A stretch of DNA of 60,933 nt from PALSA-1006 sp964532405. GTDB taxonomy: Bacteria; Pseudomonadota; Gammaproteobacteria; Burkholderiales; Gallionellaceae. Every line of letters starts with the position of its first letter. The stretch's first letter is position 1. The DNA lies in assembly GCA_964532405.1 (NCBI GenBank), contig CAZHIC010000014.1, positions 1-60,933 of the forward strand, in the 5' to 3' direction. The translations under genes and the position numbers were made by a program. Below the pieces are notes generated by a model that saw only the letters and a program-made list of their open reading frames with translations, was not told where the DNA came from and made no database searches. Shown piece by piece: positions 41,548-49,133 of the stretch.

Positions 41548-42300
41548 CTAATTCGAGCTTGGGGTACGCAGTGCTGCATCAACTTCATATGACCCAGTTT
41601 GACAAGGCTGGAACTGTACCGGCCAAGGGGCAGAAAGTTTACACAGTACTCGGTATTGAATTGGGGCATCAGCATTAACCTTCTCAACTGTTACCTTAGG
41701 AGCTTCTCCCCCAGCCAGCTTGATTAAGCTGGAAAATTCCGCAGCATAATAGCGGGGAACATAGCCCACTAAAGTTACTGGGTCATCGGTGCGCAAAAGC
41801 AAAGCCATCCCGTCGCTGCCATTTTGAATGTCCTGCATAAGATAGAGCTGCTCACCGTTCGCAAGAGCTAATGATCTGGCTTGACTGTCGGCAGACATGT
41901 GCCTGAGACCACGACAAAAGAAATAAACTTCATACTGATTTGAGCTGGTCGGCTCAGGACACGGAATCAACTCTAATGAATCAGTAGCGCGAAGTCCTCC
42001 GGTACGTGCCAGCTCTTCTAAAACATCGTGACCAGCTCCGGTTAGCCCAAGCCAGTTTAAATAATCCTTGTATTCTGGACGTGATTTAGGCAGTAAGCGA
42101 TTCGCAAATAACGGGAAAATCTGCTCGGACACATATTCCGCATCAAGCTCACTCATGCGACCAAAGGGAACAAAATTGGGAAGGTTCTTTGCGCCGCGAG
42201 TATAAGAAAAATGATATAGCTCGCCATCGTGCGTTAGCCGCGCAACAGGCGTCCACGTTCTTGAAACAGTATCTTGATATGCGACAAAGAGTGACTTCAT
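41548..42300 (-). CDS. HIRAN-like domain protein coupled to a HipA-like kinase
   Basis: The start is ATG 42300, which overlaps the kinase stop in ATGA. The N-terminal part (LYHFSYTRGA, FVPFGRMSELD, YVSEQIFPLFANRL) resembles the segment preceding HIRAN modules in HipA-associated proteins. The central part (LIQNGS-like DIQNGSDGMALLL and LVGYVPRYYAAEF) resembles a HIRAN domain, a fold that binds DNA or 3' ends in HLTF-type proteins. The 250-residue protein has no membrane segment. The assignment rests on remembered motifs and is moderate. Together with the kinase it may form a two-component toxin or defence module. Confidence 0.6.
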   Translation of the reverse strand: MKSLFVAYQDTVSRTWTPVARLTHDGELYHFSYTRGAKNLPNFVPFGRMSELDAEYVSEQIFPLFANRLLPKSRPEYKDYLNWLGLTGAGHDVLEELARTGGLRATDSLELIPCPEPTSSNQYEVYFFCRGLRHMSADSQARSLALANGEQLYLMQDIQNGSDGMALLLRTDDPVTLVGYVPRYYAAEFSSLIKLAGGEAPKVTVEKVNADAPIQYRVLCKLSAPWPVQFQPCQTGSYEVDAALRTPSSN

Positions 42301-43214
42301 GTGTGCCATGTGCCGTTTAATGATAAAAGGCGATTTCTGTTAATGCTCAACATTGCGTTGGCAAATTCCCTTGCCTCTGGTGAAATATAATCGTCTGGAA
42401 TGTTGCCAAGTATATCCGAAAAATCAACATCGTTAATCGCATACAGCCGATCAAGCCAATATTGGCCTGCGCTAACATTGGCTTTCGCACACTCACGAAA
42501 AGCGTCCACAGTGCTCATGGCTTTTGTACTGGATTTATTTTCAAAAAAGCCCGAGTGTGCTTTCGCCACATAGCTTTCAACCGAAAACCCCTTGTCCTTG
42601 GTGTTCAATCGGTTACTGCGAGTCTCATCCGTTTCGTTTCGCCCCAGACTTGAGGCATGGTCAAAGGTTGGCGCAAGCACTAACCCATGTTCCGACATAC
42701 TGATCAATCCCCAATTTTCATGATGCCGATCTTGATTACATACCAAAGCATCAAGCAATAGATACCCCGCAAATACGCCAATTGCATTCGTTACCTGATC
42801 TGGGCGCTTCCAACCGAATGGCGTACCAATTGACGGCTGCTGCAATACTGCAATTACCCTGCGCAAAATGTGCTGAGTGGTCTTGTATCGAGCGGCAGGT
42901 TCATAGGATTTATGCACCCATGCCAACAATTCATTGCCAAGAATTAACCGTCCATTTTTAGGAACCAAGGAAGGGGAAATCACACCCTTAGTGCCTTGCC
43001 AGAGCGCCAACTCATATTCAGCATGTGGCAAGCCTAATAAACGAGCAAGCTCGCAACAAACTTTTTCAGCCCAGTTTTCACCAGTGCCGGGGCGGCCTGC
43101 CTTAAACAAAGCTTTTTGGTTTTCATCAAACTGATACCAAAATTTTGCCTTGGTACCCAACTGTTCAAGTTGAGTAGAAGAACCCGGCGAAACAGTGATG
43201 ATAGGGAAAGTCAT
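42297..43214 (-). CDS. HipA-like serine/threonine kinase domain protein
   Basis: The 305-residue protein has a compact HipA C-terminal-type kinase core. NQDRHHENWGLI is the catalytic loop (D-R-H-x-x-N), APTFDHASSLG the metal-binding segment, and KFWYQFDENQKALFKAG near the N-terminus the lysine-bearing nucleotide-binding strand. HipA kinases phosphorylate targets such as GltX, but the target here is unknown. No HipB-type HTH gene is next to it. Instead it is coupled by ATGA to the HIRAN-like protein. Confidence 0.8.
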   Translation of the reverse strand: MTFPIITVSPGSSTQLEQLGTKAKFWYQFDENQKALFKAGRPGTGENWAEKVCCELARLLGLPHAEYELALWQGTKGVISPSLVPKNGRLILGNELLAWVHKSYEPAARYKTTQHILRRVIAVLQQPSIGTPFGWKRPDQVTNAIGVFAGYLLLDALVCNQDRHHENWGLISMSEHGLVLAPTFDHASSLGRNETDETRSNRLNTKDKGFSVESYVAKAHSGFFENKSSTKAMSTVDAFRECAKANVSAGQYWLDRLYAINDVDFSDILGNIPDDYISPEAREFANAMLSINRNRLLSLNGTWHT

Positions 43215-43234
43215 GCCTAATAGTTACATAGCTA

Positions 43235-43381
43235 CTATAGGTTGGCTAGGTTTGTCTTGTCGAAACATCCAACTCCGGTAACGCCCGCACGATATTCATC
43301 GTTTTCAAACTCACGGAAATCAAGCACTGAAACAGCATGAGCGGATAGCGTGCGAGCAAACAAGTTTTGTAGCCCGAACAT
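43235..43381 (-). CDS. Possible small ORF (48 aa) upstream of the HipA-like gene
   Basis: ATG 43381 opens MFGLQNLFARTLSAHAVSVL then DFREFENDEYRAGVTGVGCF and DKTNLANL, ending 20 bases before the kinase ATG. The acidic, protein-like middle part suggests a real or remnant coding sequence, but no HTH is visible and a weaker alternative frame overlaps it. Treat as tentative. The 43382-43481 remainder shows nothing recognisable. Confidence 0.3.
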   Translation of the reverse strand: MFGLQNLFARTLSAHAVSVLDFREFENDEYRAGVTGVGCFDKTNLANL

Positions 43382-43481
43382 ATTTTTCCACTCGAGATTT
43401 TCATTGTTGCTCTAGCTTGGTTAATTCAATAAATCGAGCGTGATTGCCAAGATTTGCAGGCAGCACTTTCAAGTGTGCGTA

Positions 43482-43868
43482 TTACTCTTGAATAAACATC
43501 ACACCGTCCGCTTCCACCAGCGCATTGCGCGGCAAGGAAGCGACACCGACGGCGGCACGCGCAGGATAGGGCTGATGGAAGTAAGTCGCCATAATTTCGT
43601 TCACTTTAGCAAAATGCGCGAGATCAGTGAGAAAAATATTGAGCTTCACCACGTCGTCCAAACTGCCGCCCGCCGCATCGGCCACGGCGCGCAAATTTTG
43701 AAACACGCGGTGTATCTGCGCTTCGATGCCTTCGACCATCTGCATGGTGTTGGGATCGAGGCCGATCTGGCCGGAAAGATAGACGGTGTGATCGACGCGC
43801 ACCGCTTGCGAATAAGTGCCGATAGCGGCGGGGGCATCGGGAGTTTGAATGACGGTTTTATTGGACAT
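43482..43868 (-). CDS. ridA: RidA family enamine/imine deaminase
   Basis: RidA hydrolyses reactive enamines released by PLP enzymes. The 128-residue chain has IGTYSQAVRVDHTVYLSGQI, the family signature DVVKLNIFLTDLAHFAKVNE, and the catalytic arginine in YPARAAVGVASLPRNALVE. In many betaproteobacteria ridA precedes recG directly. Here the HipA/HIRAN pair lies between them. Confidence 0.95.
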   Translation of the reverse strand: MSNKTVIQTPDAPAAIGTYSQAVRVDHTVYLSGQIGLDPNTMQMVEGIEAQIHRVFQNLRAVADAAGGSLDDVVKLNIFLTDLAHFAKVNEIMATYFHQPYPARAAVGVASLPRNALVEADGVMFIQE

Positions 43869-43983
43869 GGCGTGCTCCTGTTTTTGAATGGCGCATTTTA
43901 CAACGTCTGCGACCGGTATCCATCTCGACTTTCAATGAGCGCATTAACCCGATACCGCATAGCCATGCTTAATTGTAGGAGCA

Positions 43984-44018
43984 CGTAGGGTGGGCACACA
44001 AAACGTGCCCACCCTACG
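43984..44018. repeat. REP-like hairpin at the prmC 3' end
   Basis: CGTAGGGTGGGCAC (43984-43997) and GTGCCCACCCTACG (44005-44018) form a perfect 14-bp stem with loop ACAAAAC. It lies 24 bases past the prmC stop on the minus strand and may also act as a terminator. The GTAGGGTGGGCAC motif is a widespread intergenic repeat in proteobacteria. Confidence 0.8.
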
Positions 44019-44041
44019 AAAGCTGAAAGATATTTACAGTT

Positions 44042-44896
44042 TTAACGCAAAAATTGTCCGCCACTGCAACGTTCTATCCCCGACAAGTCCTTCGCCGAAA
44101 ACACTTCCGTGAAACCGGAAGCTTGCAATAGTTCGCGCACCCGCGCGGCCTGATCGTAGCCGTGCTCCAGCAATAACCAGCCATTCTTCTCAAGATGAGC
44201 GCCCGCTTGTCTGACGATGCGGCGTATATCGTCCAAGCCGTCCGCGCCGGAAGCCAGCGCCGTAAGCGGCTCGAAACGCACATCGCCTTGCGACAGGTGC
44301 CGGTCATCGGCGGCGATGTAGGGAGGGTTGGATACGATCAAGTCGAAGCGTTGTTCGCGCAAGGCAGAGAACCAGTCGCTCTCGATGAAACGCACGTTGG
44401 TAATACTTAAATGCTGTGCGTTGTTCTGTGCCACTGCCAGTGCCGCAGCAGAAGCATCACAAGCCCAGATTTCCGCATCGGATCGTTGATGTGCGATGGC
44501 TAGTGCAATCGCGCCGCTGCCGGTGCCCATGTCTAACGCACGCGCTTTTTGGTGAGGCATGCGCTCCAGCGCCAACTCCACCAGCAATTCGGTGTCGGGT
44601 CGCGGAATCAATGTGGCAGGCGTGACATTGAGATTCAAACCGAAAAATTCGCGTGTGCCGAGGATGTAAGCGATGGGCTCGCCACCCAGGCGGCGTTGCA
44701 GTAGCGCTTGGTAGAAAGCCTCTTCCGCATCGCTTAAAACTTGTTCTGGATGCGCGAAAAAATAGGCGCGCCCAACTTCCAGCACCTGCTGCAATAGGCA
44801 TTGCGTTTCAATCCATGCAGAGCTGGGATCGATCCCCAAAGTGGCTTCCAGTGCTGCTTGATCTCGGGAGAGTACGGTTTGAATGGTGCGTTGCAT
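44042..44896 (-). CDS. prmC: Peptide chain release factor N5-glutamine methyltransferase
   Basis: PrmC methylates the GGQ glutamine of RF1 and RF2. The 284-residue protein has the helical N-domain (QRRLGGEPIAYILGTREFFG) and a SAM-binding ALDMGTGSGAIALAIA. The catalytic VSNPPYI, typical of glutamine-N5 methylation, is present. The ~100-base divergent spacer to the RIO kinase gene presumably carries both promoters. Confidence 0.96.
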   Translation of the reverse strand: MQRTIQTVLSRDQAALEATLGIDPSSAWIETQCLLQQVLEVGRAYFFAHPEQVLSDAEEAFYQALLQRRLGGEPIAYILGTREFFGLNLNVTPATLIPRPDTELLVELALERMPHQKARALDMGTGSGAIALAIAHQRSDAEIWACDASAAALAVAQNNAQHLSITNVRFIESDWFSALREQRFDLIVSNPPYIAADDRHLSQGDVRFEPLTALASGADGLDDIRRIVRQAGAHLEKNGWLLLEHGYDQAARVRELLQASGFTEVFSAKDLSGIERCSGGQFLR

Positions 44897-44997
44897 GGGT
44901 CTGGCTTAAGGCGGAATTGGCGCACACTAACTTGCTCGTGATGCGAGGTCAATTGCGCATCGTCGAAATACTCGGTGTAGCGTAAAATCCGCACCCA

Positions 44998-45858
44998 ATG
45001 AAAACGCCCAAAAGAATTGAACCCCTCATCGAGGACGGCCTGGTCGACGAGGTCATCCGTCAGCTCAAGAGCGGGAAAGAAGCAACTGTCTATGTCGTCC
45101 AGTGCGGCGACGAAATTCGTTGCGCCAAGATTTACAAGGAAGCCAACCAGCGCGGCTTCCATCAGGCCGTTAACTACACGGAAGGCCGCAAGGTGAAAAA
45201 TAGCCGTCAGGCGCGCGCGATGGAAAAAGGCTCGCGCTACGGGCGCAAAGAACAAGAGGCAGCCTGGCAACATGCCGAGGTGGATGCCCTGTACAAACTT
45301 GCCGCAGCAGGTGTGCGAGTGCCGCATCCATTTGGTTTTTACGAAGGCGTACTGCTGATGGAACTGGTGGCCGACGAAGCCGGTCAGCCCGCCCCCAGAC
45401 TCAACGACCTCGAACTTACACCTGAGCAGGCGCGCGAGTTTCACACCTTTTTGATTCGCCAAGTGGTGCTCATGCTGTGCGCGGGCATCGTGCATGGCGA
45501 CCTGTCCGAGTTCAATGTGCTGGTCGATGGTCGCGGGCCGGTCATCATCGACTTGCCGCAAGCGGTGGATGCCGCCGCCAACAACAATGCCAGCCGCATG
45601 CTGGAACGCGACGTCGAGAATCTGGCCGTATATTTCGGCCAATTCGCGCCCGAACTGCTAGCCACCCAATACGGCAAAGAAATATGGGCCATCTACCAGC
45701 GCGGCGAACTGCTGCCCGATACGCCGCTCACCGGGCACTTTCATCAGATCGAGAAAAAAGCGGATGTACGCTCAGTCATGCATGAAATCGAGGCGGTGCG
45801 CGACGATCACGCCGCCAAGTTGCGCTACCAGCAACTCAAGCGCGAAGAGGGCAGATGA
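44998..45858 (+). CDS. RIO-family serine protein kinase
   Basis: The 286-residue chain has the RIO kinase core: GKEATVYVVQ as the nucleotide loop and RCAKIYK with the ATP lysine. The catalytic loop IVHGDLSEFNVLV and metal-binding IIDLPQAVD follow. RIO kinases act in ribosome assembly in archaea and eukaryotes, while the role of the bacterial members is unclear. Its stop overlaps the methyltransferase start (ATGA), so the two proteins are made together. Confidence 0.92.
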   Translation: MKTPKRIEPLIEDGLVDEVIRQLKSGKEATVYVVQCGDEIRCAKIYKEANQRGFHQAVNYTEGRKVKNSRQARAMEKGSRYGRKEQEAAWQHAEVDALYKLAAAGVRVPHPFGFYEGVLLMELVADEAGQPAPRLNDLELTPEQAREFHTFLIRQVVLMLCAGIVHGDLSEFNVLVDGRGPVIIDLPQAVDAAANNNASRMLERDVENLAVYFGQFAPELLATQYGKEIWAIYQRGELLPDTPLTGHFHQIEKKADVRSVMHEIEAVRDDHAAKLRYQQLKREEGR

Positions 45859-47090
45859 ACGGCTACCCCATCATCACCTGGAACGAAAACGGCGCAGAAA
45901 GATCCGCCCACTGGCGTTCCGAAAGCGGCACACCGCCACCCAAGCGCGTGCTCATCGCCGATGACCGCATGACGGCTGATGTCGCTTACCGTCTGGCCTG
46001 CGAAGGCACGGCGCTGCTGTGGCGCGGCGATTTTCAGAACGCGCGCCAATTGCTGCAAGCGATGGCGCGGCGCGCGGATGAAAAGCCGCGCAAAGCCAAA
46101 ACAAAAATCGCCGCCACGCCCAACGGGCATGCCCGTTCCCCTCTCCTCAATCCTCTCCCGCAAGCGGGCGAGGAAGCAAACGAATCGCTGCGCGAGCTTA
46201 AGCTTAAGGAAGCCTTTCACCTGCATCGCCAAGCCCAATCGCAACGCGCCCGCACCCTGGGCATGTTGCTGCTCCCGTTCGATGCCGACCACAGCGTCCC
46301 TTTGCGCCGCGCTCCCGATGTGCGCGCCGCATGCGGGCAAGCCTATGGCATAACCGCCGAACCCTACGTCGCATCGCTGCGCGGATTACAGGGATTGATA
46401 GGCGCATACGAGTGGCGCAAGAACGGCGTGGAAATTCCCGCGCTAGGCGCACGCATCCATCCGCATTACGGCGTATTCGCGCCGATACGCGGCGAGTATG
46501 TCGGGCTGGTGAACGATGCCCCGTTGCCCAAATTCATTGCCACGCAGTCCGTGGCATTCGACATCGGTACAGGAACAGGAGTACTAGCCGCCGTACTGGC
46601 AAAGCGCGGCATCCAACGCATCATCGCCACCGATCAAGATTCACGCGCACTCGTTTGCGCTCGTGAAAATTTGGCGCGTCTGAATCTCGCCGCACAAGTT
46701 GACGTAGCACAGGCCGACCTTTTCCCCGAAGGGCGCGCCGCACTGATCGTGTGCAACCCGCCCTGGGTTCCCGCGCGGCCAAGCTCGCCGCTTGAGTGCG
46801 CCGTGTTCGACCCGGAGAGTCGTATGTTGCTAGGATTCCTGAATGGATTGGCCGCGCACTTGGAAATTGGCGGCGAAGGCTGGCTGATTCTCTCCGATCT
46901 GGCCGAACATCTGGGGCTGCGCAGCCGCGATGAATTGCTGGCGGCTATCGACGCGGCTGGCTTGCAGGTCTTGGGCAAAATAGACGTAAAGCCGCATCAT
47001 CCCCGTGTCTCTGATCGCACCGACCCGCTACATGCGGCTCGCGCAGCAGAGCTCACCTCGCTGTGGCGGCTTGCAGTTAAAGCCAAATAG
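45855..47090 (+). CDS. Class I SAM-dependent methyltransferase with repeat-encoded insertion
   Basis: The 411-residue protein has a C-terminal methyltransferase domain with VAFDIGTGTGVLAAVLAKRG (motif I), ATDQDSRALVCAREN and VCNPPWVPARP. NPPW suggests N-methylation of an amide or amino group, as in PrmC/RlmF-like enzymes. The first 90 residues are family-specific. Residues about 90-113 (from PNGHARSPLLNPLPQ to ESLREL) are read from a family-A palindromic repeat in the same frame as in the monooxygenase at 22641. It is coupled to the RIO kinase. The substrate is unknown. Confidence 0.85.
   Translation: MNGYPIITWNENGAERSAHWRSESGTPPPKRVLIADDRMTADVAYRLACEGTALLWRGDFQNARQLLQAMARRADEKPRKAKTKIAATPNGHARSPLLNPLPQAGEEANESLRELKLKEAFHLHRQAQSQRARTLGMLLLPFDADHSVPLRRAPDVRAACGQAYGITAEPYVASLRGLQGLIGAYEWRKNGVEIPALGARIHPHYGVFAPIRGEYVGLVNDAPLPKFIATQSVAFDIGTGTGVLAAVLAKRGIQRIIATDQDSRALVCARENLARLNLAAQVDVAQADLFPEGRAALIVCNPPWVPARPSSPLECAVFDPESRMLLGFLNGLAAHLEIGGEGWLILSDLAEHLGLRSRDELLAAIDAAGLQVLGKIDVKPHHPRVSDRTDPLHAARAAELTSLWRLAVKAK
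46121..46189. repeat. Family-A palindromic repeat, copy 2 (inside the methyltransferase gene)
   Basis: The copy begins with the perfect 16-base palindrome AACGGGCATGCCCGTT (46122-46137). It continues CCCCTCTCCTCAATCCTC and the stem CCTCTCCCGC-AA-GCGGGCGAGG (46152-46173, one mismatch). It ends in AAGCAAACGAATCGCT. It is in opposite strand orientation to copies 1 and 3 and shares over 60 aligned bases with copy 3. Confidence 0.92.
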
Positions 47091-47163
47091 TTACTCAGCC
47101 GTCAGCAATAAAGACTACAAAATTACCAGTTAACGCCGCACCACATAAGGGCTTGGTGTAGCT

Positions 47164-47424
47164 CTATTTACTAACTGCTGTGTAATTAGTGCTGATCAGT
47201 TCCTTCCTCCTTTTAGGGGGAAGGTTAGGATGGGGGTGGGCTCGTTGAACTAGTCTCGTCCCGCGCCCGATCACGATGCGGTTCACATCGCCGCGCAACA
47301 CCGTGTTGCACCAGATGGAACAGTCATCGCCGATCTTCACATCGCCGATGACTTGGCAGGAGGGGTGGAGATAAACGCGGTCGCCAATAACAGGCAAGAC
47401 ATTGAGGTAGTTTGAAAGTGACAT
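47164..47424 (-). pseudogene. Gamma-carbonic anhydrase-like (YrdA/left-handed beta-helix) gene truncated by a repeat
   Basis: Residues 1-56 (MSLSNYLNVLPVIGDRVYLH then PSCQVIGDVKIGDDCSIWCN and TVLRGDVNRIVIGRGT) are a typical start of the LbH gamma-carbonic-anhydrase family. At about 47256 similarity stops. The frame continues RLVQRAHPHPNLPPKRRKE, encoded by a family-B repeat, then ends. The expected NIQD...H...H metal-binding coils are absent downstream, so the gene has lost two thirds of its length. Confidence 0.88.
47201..47250. repeat. Family-B palindromic repeat, copy 3 (at the gamma-carbonic anhydrase breakpoint)
   Basis: The stem CCTTCCTCC-TTTTA-GGGGGAAGG is followed by TTAGGATGGGGGTGGGCTCG and TTGAAC. 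Compared with copies 1 and 2 it keeps the GGGGGAAGG-x-TAGGATGGGGGT core. It lies exactly where the gene loses similarity. Confidence 0.85.
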
Positions 47425-47628
47425 GGTATTTTTCGTGGGTATTCGAATTTAATTCGAGCCTGACTTTCATGGCACTCGGTTAAGCTAAACAACCGTAAAA
47501 TCATGGTGATACCTGTACTCCGATGTTGGATGACCCGGCCAATCAGCAGATGGGCAGCGTGGGCAAGCGTTCTACATTCACGGCGAAGTGGGATTTCCGA
47601 AGTAAAGCGCACTTTCTATCCTTATGAT

Positions 47629-48039
47629 TTAGTGACTGTTATTGCTTAACCGAGTGACATGAGAGCCTGACTTATTTGATTCTTTTACTTCTCGAGCAGC
47701 TTTAATCGCCTGTGTCAGCACGTTATTACGAATGGCAGCAAACACGAACACACCGAAAATAATAAGCGCCAAACCTATCAAATTTAACTTGGCAGAATCG
47801 GTATACATTATTAGTACCCCAATGCTAGAACTTATAGAAATCGCAATGAAAATTGATTTTTGAATAACGGAGAGTTCTGAAAAATATTTCTCTGCTGATT
47901 TAATATGTTCGTTATTTGTGTCATGAGTGTTTGAGTTTGCTTTCTTGGCTTGCGCCCCACAATTCGAACAAGACGTTAACTCTGGGGGCTTCCCAAAGTT
48001 ACAAACGTGACATATCCAACTGCATGTATTCATATGCAC
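47629..48039 (-). CDS. Zinc-ribbon (RanBP2-like) small membrane protein
   Basis: The 136-residue protein begins with a single zinc-finger-like module W-x-C-x2-C-x10-C-x2-C (WICHVCNFGKPPELTSCSNC). A charged linker follows, then two adjacent hydrophobic segments (SIFIAISISSSIGVLIMY and LIGLALIIFGVFVFAAI) and a charged tail. It could tether the finger to the cytoplasmic face of the membrane. I know of no function. It lies between the broken carbonic-anhydrase gene and pyrC, with A+T-rich codon use. Confidence 0.65.
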   Translation of the reverse strand: MHMNTCSWICHVCNFGKPPELTSCSNCGAQAKKANSNTHDTNNEHIKSAEKYFSELSVIQKSIFIAISISSSIGVLIMYTDSAKLNLIGLALIIFGVFVFAAIRNNVLTQAIKAAREVKESNKSGSHVTRLSNNSH

Positions 48040-48075
48040 CTCACGTCAAAGTAAACAAAAAACTGATAGTAGTAT

Positions 48076-49116
48076 TCACCCCACCAACTTCCACTTCATC
48101 TTCTCACCCGCCCGCAACGGCACAAGCTGATGCTCGCCAAACCCCACCGATGCGGGCACTTGCCACTCTTCTTTGCGCAAAGTGATGGTCTCTGTATTGC
48201 GCGGCAACCTGTAGAAATCCGCCCCGTAAAAACTGGCAAAGCCTTCCAGCCTATCCAACGTCCCAGCTGCTTCGAACGCTTCGGCATATAACTCGATAGC
48301 GGTATGCGCGGTGTAGCAACCGGCGCAGCCGCAGGCATTTTCTTTAGTGTGCTGCGCGTGCGGGGCGCTGTCGGTGCCGAGAAAAAATTTCTTGTTGCCG
48401 CTGGTGGCGGCTTTGACCAAGGCTTCGCGGTGCGTCTCGCGCTTCAATACAGGCAGACAGTAGTAGTGCGGGCGTATGCCGCCGACCAGCATGGCGTTGC
48501 GATTGTAGAGCAGGTGATGCGCGGTGATGGTCGCGCCGATGTTGTCCGACGCGCTTGCGACAAACTGCACCGCTTCGCGGGTGGTGATGTGCTCGAACAC
48601 CACGCGCAAATTCGGCAGGTCTTTCAACAGAGGTTGCAGCACACGCTCGATGAATACCGACTCGCGGTCGAAGATGTCGATGGCGCTGTCGGTCACTTCG
48701 CCGTGCACCAGCAGCGGCATGCCGCAGCGCTGCATTTCTTCCAGCGCGGGATAGGTTTTGCGCAGGTCGGTGACGCCCGCATCGGAGTTAGTGGTCGCGC
48801 CTGCCGGATATAGCTTTACCGCGTGCACGATGCCGCTTTGCTTGGCTTTGCGTATCTCTTCCGTACTGGTGTTATCGGTGAGATACAGCGTCATCAGCGG
48901 CTCGAACTTCATGCCCGCCGGTAGCGCAGCCATGATACGGGCGCGGTATTCCAGCACTTGCGCCGTAGTGGTGACGGGCGGCCTGAGGTTGGGCATGACG
49001 ATGGCGCGGGCGAATTGGCGCGCGGCGTCGGGCAGCACGGATCGCATCAGTGCCTCGTCGCGCAGATGCAGGTGCCAGTCGTCGGGGCGGGTCAGTTTGA
49101 TTTCCATAGTCATCAT
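48076..49116 (-). CDS. pyrC: Dihydroorotase (active, E. coli type)
   Basis: PyrC cyclises carbamoyl aspartate to dihydroorotate. The 346-residue chain has RPDDWHLHLRDEALM with the metal-binding H-x-H. KLYPAGATTNSDAGV supplies the carboxylated lysine region, and VHGEVTD, FEHITTREAV and LGTDSAPH follow. All zinc ligands are present, in contrast to the pseudo-dihydroorotase at 7625, so this gene presumably supplies the activity. The MFS gene is 17 bases upstream on the same strand. Confidence 0.97.
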   Translation of the reverse strand: MMTMEIKLTRPDDWHLHLRDEALMRSVLPDAARQFARAIVMPNLRPPVTTTAQVLEYRARIMAALPAGMKFEPLMTLYLTDNTSTEEIRKAKQSGIVHAVKLYPAGATTNSDAGVTDLRKTYPALEEMQRCGMPLLVHGEVTDSAIDIFDRESVFIERVLQPLLKDLPNLRVVFEHITTREAVQFVASASDNIGATITAHHLLYNRNAMLVGGIRPHYYCLPVLKRETHREALVKAATSGNKKFFLGTDSAPHAQHTKENACGCAGCYTAHTAIELYAEAFEAAGTLDRLEGFASFYGADFYRLPRNTETITLRKEEWQVPASVGFGEHQLVPLRAGEKMKWKLVG

Positions 49117-49133
49117 TCCAGTTGTGATTTATT

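Noticed and set aside
47337..47612. A 91-codon frame overlapping the gamma-carbonic anhydrase start
   Set aside because: It partly overlaps the coding start in another frame, has no motif and no ribosome-binding site.
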